A DNA stretch of 8,586 nt, from assembly GCA_009930275.1 (NCBI GenBank), contig RZYP01000076.1, positions 1 through 8,586 on the forward strand. The letters run 5' to 3'. The notes beneath the pieces were generated by a model. The model had not been told where the DNA came from, did no database searches, and saw only the letters and a list, made by a program, of their open reading frames with translations. Numbering within the stretch: position 1 is the stretch's first letter; each line of letters begins with the position of its first letter. Positions 6,180-8,586 of the stretch are shown in pieces. This stretch comes from Negativicutes bacterium. Its GTDB lineage: Bacteria; Bacillota_C; Negativicutes; Acidaminococcales; Acidaminococcaceae. The translations under genes and the position numbers were made by a program.

Positions 6180-7189
6180 TTATAATATCGAGCTATCCTC
6201 AACTCGGGATATTGGAATGTATACCATTTTAAGAGGTATCAGCTTCTGGTGTTTCTCACTCAACTGATCATAGTATTTCAAGATCAAATCCACCAATTCA
6301 GTTCCGTTAATTCCGCGGATAATTGGGGTACCATCCAGGTATTTCTGAGCATTTTTGGTGTAATTTGAAAGCGTGACAAATAAACCGTAATCTCCCTCTC
6401 GCATAGCACCCTTTAAGGATTGGATAGTTGTCTCTTTTACATCACCATCAGCGCTTTTTACTTGTACCAAAATTCTCGGCGGCAACTCATCTTTATAGGC
6501 CGTTATATCTATTCCGCTATCACCGCCATGGGCTGAGACAGTCGTTCTATATCCCATAGCATTCAAAAGATCAGAGATAAATAACTCAAAATCATAGCCT
6601 TTTAAATGCTTGCTAAGTTCCTTTAGTATGAAGTCTTTCGTTGTTTCAATGATATCTTCAGCTGTTGCTGCTACACTTTCATCCTCTTCATCAGATGTTA
6701 TGAGAGTTTTTTAAAATCCTTTGTCCAGAGCAGACAAGTATTCATCTGCAAAATTTTTCACGGAGAAGAATGACATGGCTGATCCGATTTCATATAAAGC
6801 ACCTTGAGAAAAAGCAGTCCTCGGAAGATGCTTCAGCCATTTGACTTTTCTTTGCTGTACATATTCAGCTGCACTCGGGTTATATGTATAGTCGCCTTCA
6901 ACAATTCCAATATTAATTTTACGATCAATTTTTGATGGGAAAACAACATAATCACCAACTTGAACTTCGTTCACAAAGCGATACAGCATACCAGCTCCAT
7001 TTGCAATTGATCCCTTTTTAGCATCAGCATATGTGCTGGTATACCGCTCTTTAAATGTCTGCTATTGCTTTCGAGATTGCTTAAATCGCCCATCTCTTTC
7101 CAACCAATAGCGATGATTTCTTCTTGAAGAAAGAGATTGTCGTCCATCGTATGTATGCCCCACACGTGTATTTCGTCAGAATTTTTCAT
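6180..7189 (-). pseudogene. Broken Mrr-type restriction endonuclease with PUA/EVE-like N-terminal domain
   Basis: Read through its two lesions, this is one 336-residue protein. Residues 1 to ~155 resemble the N-terminal domain of COG4127-type endonucleases (VWGIHTMDD, then IAIGWKEMGDLS), a PUA/EVE-like fold thought to read modified bases. Residues ~190-336 form an Mrr catalytic domain with GGDSGIDI (catalytic D228) and QVK (Q243, K245). Lesion 1: near 7053-7055 the frame slips. Adding one T to the TTT run on the coding strand restores SNSRHFKERYTSTYADA. Lesion 2: an in-frame TAA at 6711-6713 (codon 160), in the linker between domains, with the same frame open on both sides. GGAGG at 7198-7202 supports ATG 7189, 14 bases after the brxL stop, so it was an accessory gene of the BREX operon. 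Two independent lesions make loss of function likely; a base-call error could explain the first but hardly both. Confidence 0.85.
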
Positions 7190-7197
7190 TTTGATCA

Positions 7198-7202
7198 CCT
7201 CC
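7198..7202 (-). promoter_or_regulatory. Ribosome binding site of the broken endonuclease gene
   Basis: GGAGG (extended GGAGGTGATC on the minus strand) lies 8 bases before ATG 7189. It decides against the ATG at 7204, which overlaps the brxL stop by one base and would have no such site. Confidence 0.8.
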
Positions 7203-7203
7203 A

Positions 7204-8586
7204 TTACTCCACCCCCAATGCCTTAAACACAGCATCTTCAGGTGACTGGTAGAATATCAGATTGAACTTGCCCATAAGTTCCGGGGGTACGGTAGCCATG
7301 TCTGCTGCGGAAGTAATTGGTAGCAATACTTTCTTAGCTCCACTGTCCAGGCAGACTTGAAGCACATTTGCTAGTTCCTCAACCTTTATAATTGTTCCGC
7401 TGATGCTCAGGTTCCCAAGGACTGCTAGGCTGCTAATCACTGGCTTGTGTAGCGCAGCTGAACACAATGCAATAAAGGCAGTCAAGGACAACTGATTTGT
7501 GATGCCGATGCCATTTAAGTCTTGAAGGTGCATTAGATAGTCTTTGGTTGAGGTACTGATGGTGCCACTGACATTCTTACTGTTTGCTTTCAAATATCTG
7601 TATGCTGTATCGATGGACTCTTTGGCTTCGCGATCCGATCCAATACCAGTTCTTTCAAACTTTCCGGAGCCGGTCACCATTTCTGTTTCAAGCTTAAAGA
7701 CACCCAGCATCCCAGATTTGCCGCGGGCGACCGTATATACCTGGCCCGGTTTATGGAGCCCCTCAGGAATGAGCTTACCGCCACCTTGCTCTGGTACCGG
7801 AACGAATTCCTCGGTAAAGTCTTCGTTGTCAATGTAGGAGAAGTTCACATCATAAAATTCCATCCCACCGATCTTCTTGAGCTGTTCTTTCACTCGGCGA
7901 CGGCTTTCCAGTGCAAAACGAAGGATCTCTTCGACGTCTTTTTTCTCGAATTTACCGTTGGGATGGATCAACTTTATCAAGCCTGATACCATTTTTCGAA
8001 CAGCAATCACATCACGCTGGTTCAAGTTATTTCCCAGTTTATAGAACTGATCCAATGCGTCAGCAAAGGATGTCTTTCTAAGCTCCCTTAAAAACTCAGA
8101 GAGATAATCCGTGATGAAGCCATATTCATTGGTGAAGAAGTCAGGTCTATATTTCGGGATCTCCCAACCTGGCAGATAGCAGTGCATACGGTCGAAGAAT
8201 GCGCTGTCATAGGCCATGGCTTCTGGGAACGGATCAAATAGATGAGACGTCTTTAATAGCACGTCAACGCTTTGATTAATGTTGCCGACGAAGACCATGG
8301 AAGCAGAAGCGTTCTTTTCTTCTTTTCCTCTGGAGAAGGAGCCCGATGCCATATAGTCTTTCATGATCTGGATACCGTCTTTATCTTTGAAGGTGATCCC
8401 AGCCACTTCATCGAAGGCGACGCAGTCCCACATTCCGACTAGACCGACTGTCTTATTGGACATGTTGTAGAAAAGATTTGCTACCGTGGTTTGTCCGCCG
8501 GAAACCAAGATACTGTTCGGGGAGATCTCTTTATAGACATGAGATTTACCGGTACCACGAGGACCCAGCTCGCAGAAGTTGAAGTT
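7204..8586 (-). CDS. brxL: BrxL, Lon-like AAA+ protein of BREX phage defence (N-terminus beyond the window)
   Basis: BrxL is a DNA-binding AAA+ ring protein of type 1 BREX systems that helps block phage replication. The frame is open to the right edge, giving 460 visible residues of a family near 675, so roughly 215 N-terminal residues are off the window. Visible residue numbers: Walker A GPRGTGKS at 8-15, Walker B VAFDE with D59/E60, sensor-1 FVGN with N102, a likely arginine finger in FFDRMHC, and a C-terminal Lon protease-like fold from ~335 (LAVLGNLSISG onward). Aligned by eye to Lon, the catalytic lysine position is alanine (residue 406, codon 7369-7371), so the fold looks protease-inactive. 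BrxL is usually last in BREX operons, so the other BREX genes should lie to the right. The broken endonuclease gene follows after 14 bases. Confidence 0.93.
   Translation of the reverse strand, partial: NFNFCELGPRGTGKSHVYKEISPNSILVSGGQTTVANLFYNMSNKTVGLVGMWDCVAFDEVAGITFKDKDGIQIMKDYMASGSFSRGKEEKNASASMVFVGNINQSVDVLLKTSHLFDPFPEAMAYDSAFFDRMHCYLPGWEIPKYRPDFFTNEYGFITDYLSEFLRELRKTSFADALDQFYKLGNNLNQRDVIAVRKMVSGLIKLIHPNGKFEKKDVEEILRFALESRRRVKEQLKKIGGMEFYDVNFSYIDNEDFTEEFVPVPEQGGGKLIPEGLHKPGQVYTVARGKSGMLGVFKLETEMVTGSGKFERTGIGSDREAKESIDTAYRYLKANSKNVSGTISTSTKDYLMHLQDLNGIGITNQLSLTAFIALCSAALHKPVISSLAVLGNLSISGTIIKVEELANVLQVCLDSGAKKVLLPITSAADMATVPPELMGKFNLIFYQSPEDAVFKALGVE

Noticed and set aside
6711..6713. 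Programmed readthrough or frameshifting in the endonuclease
   Set aside because: The stop lies in a plain linker context and a second unrelated lesion exists upstream, so decay is simpler.
6180..7204. Three separate small genes in this stretch
   Set aside because: Joined through one single-base correction and one stop codon they form a single continuous endonuclease, and only the first piece has a ribosome binding site.
7544..7986. Plus-strand open frames under brxL
   Set aside because: They lie opposite conserved BrxL coding sequence and resemble no protein.
8506..8508. TTG at 8508 as the start of brxL
   Set aside because: The frame is open to the window edge and includes the Walker A motif upstream of this codon, so it is an internal leucine.
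1..8586. CRISPR array, tRNA, rRNA or insertion sequence
   Set aside because: I found no regularly spaced repeats, no tRNA-like cloverleaf, no rRNA stretch and no transposase or terminal inverted repeats.

Overview
The window reads as part of a mobile, defence-loaded accessory region of a Firmicute, most likely a gut-type clostridial bacterium. The reasons are a relaxase of the kind carried by clostridial integrative/conjugative elements, strong AGGAGG-type ribosome binding sites, GTG start use, and a mosaic base composition: about 45-55% GC in the 5' part of the relaxase and clearly AT-rich in the middle of the window. Species and host replicon cannot be read from the sequence.

Layout. Positions 1-148 hold a GC-rich hairpin followed by a T-run, a TATAAT box and a strong ribosome binding site. 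The relaxase gene (149-1549, + strand) is the only gene on the plus strand. It ends 18 bases from the end of a convergent block of minus-strand genes that fills the rest of the window. Read in the direction of transcription (right to left) this block is: (1) brxL, the Lon-like AAA+ protein of BREX phage defence, cut by the right edge so that its N-terminal part is missing; (2) a broken Mrr-type restriction endonuclease gene with a PUA/EVE-like N-terminal domain, carrying one single-base frameshift and one in-frame stop; (3) an 861-residue protein joining a PHP phosphoesterase-like domain to an SMC/ABC-type ATPase (TrlF-like); (4) a DUF6414-like protein; and (5) a ClpB/ClpX-like AAA+ ATPase. 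Genes 4 and 5 overlap at an ATGA and match my recollection of the two-gene Dodola anti-phage system (DolA + DolB).

How they work together. BREX, a modification-dependent restriction enzyme, a nuclease/ATPase fusion and Dodola next to a conjugation relaxase is a classic defence island carried by, or abutting, a mobile element. brxL and the broken endonuclease gene are spaced like one operon, and the PHP-ATPase follows closely. The Dodola-like pair probably has its own promoter, because a -35/-10 pair with a perfect palindrome over the -10 lies in the 47-base gap before it. The core BREX genes (brxC, pglX, pglZ and others) would be expected beyond the right edge but are not visible. The least characterised parts are the PHP-ATPase, which lacks the expected last metal-ligand histidine, and the AAA+ protein, which lacks the usual aromatic pore loop.
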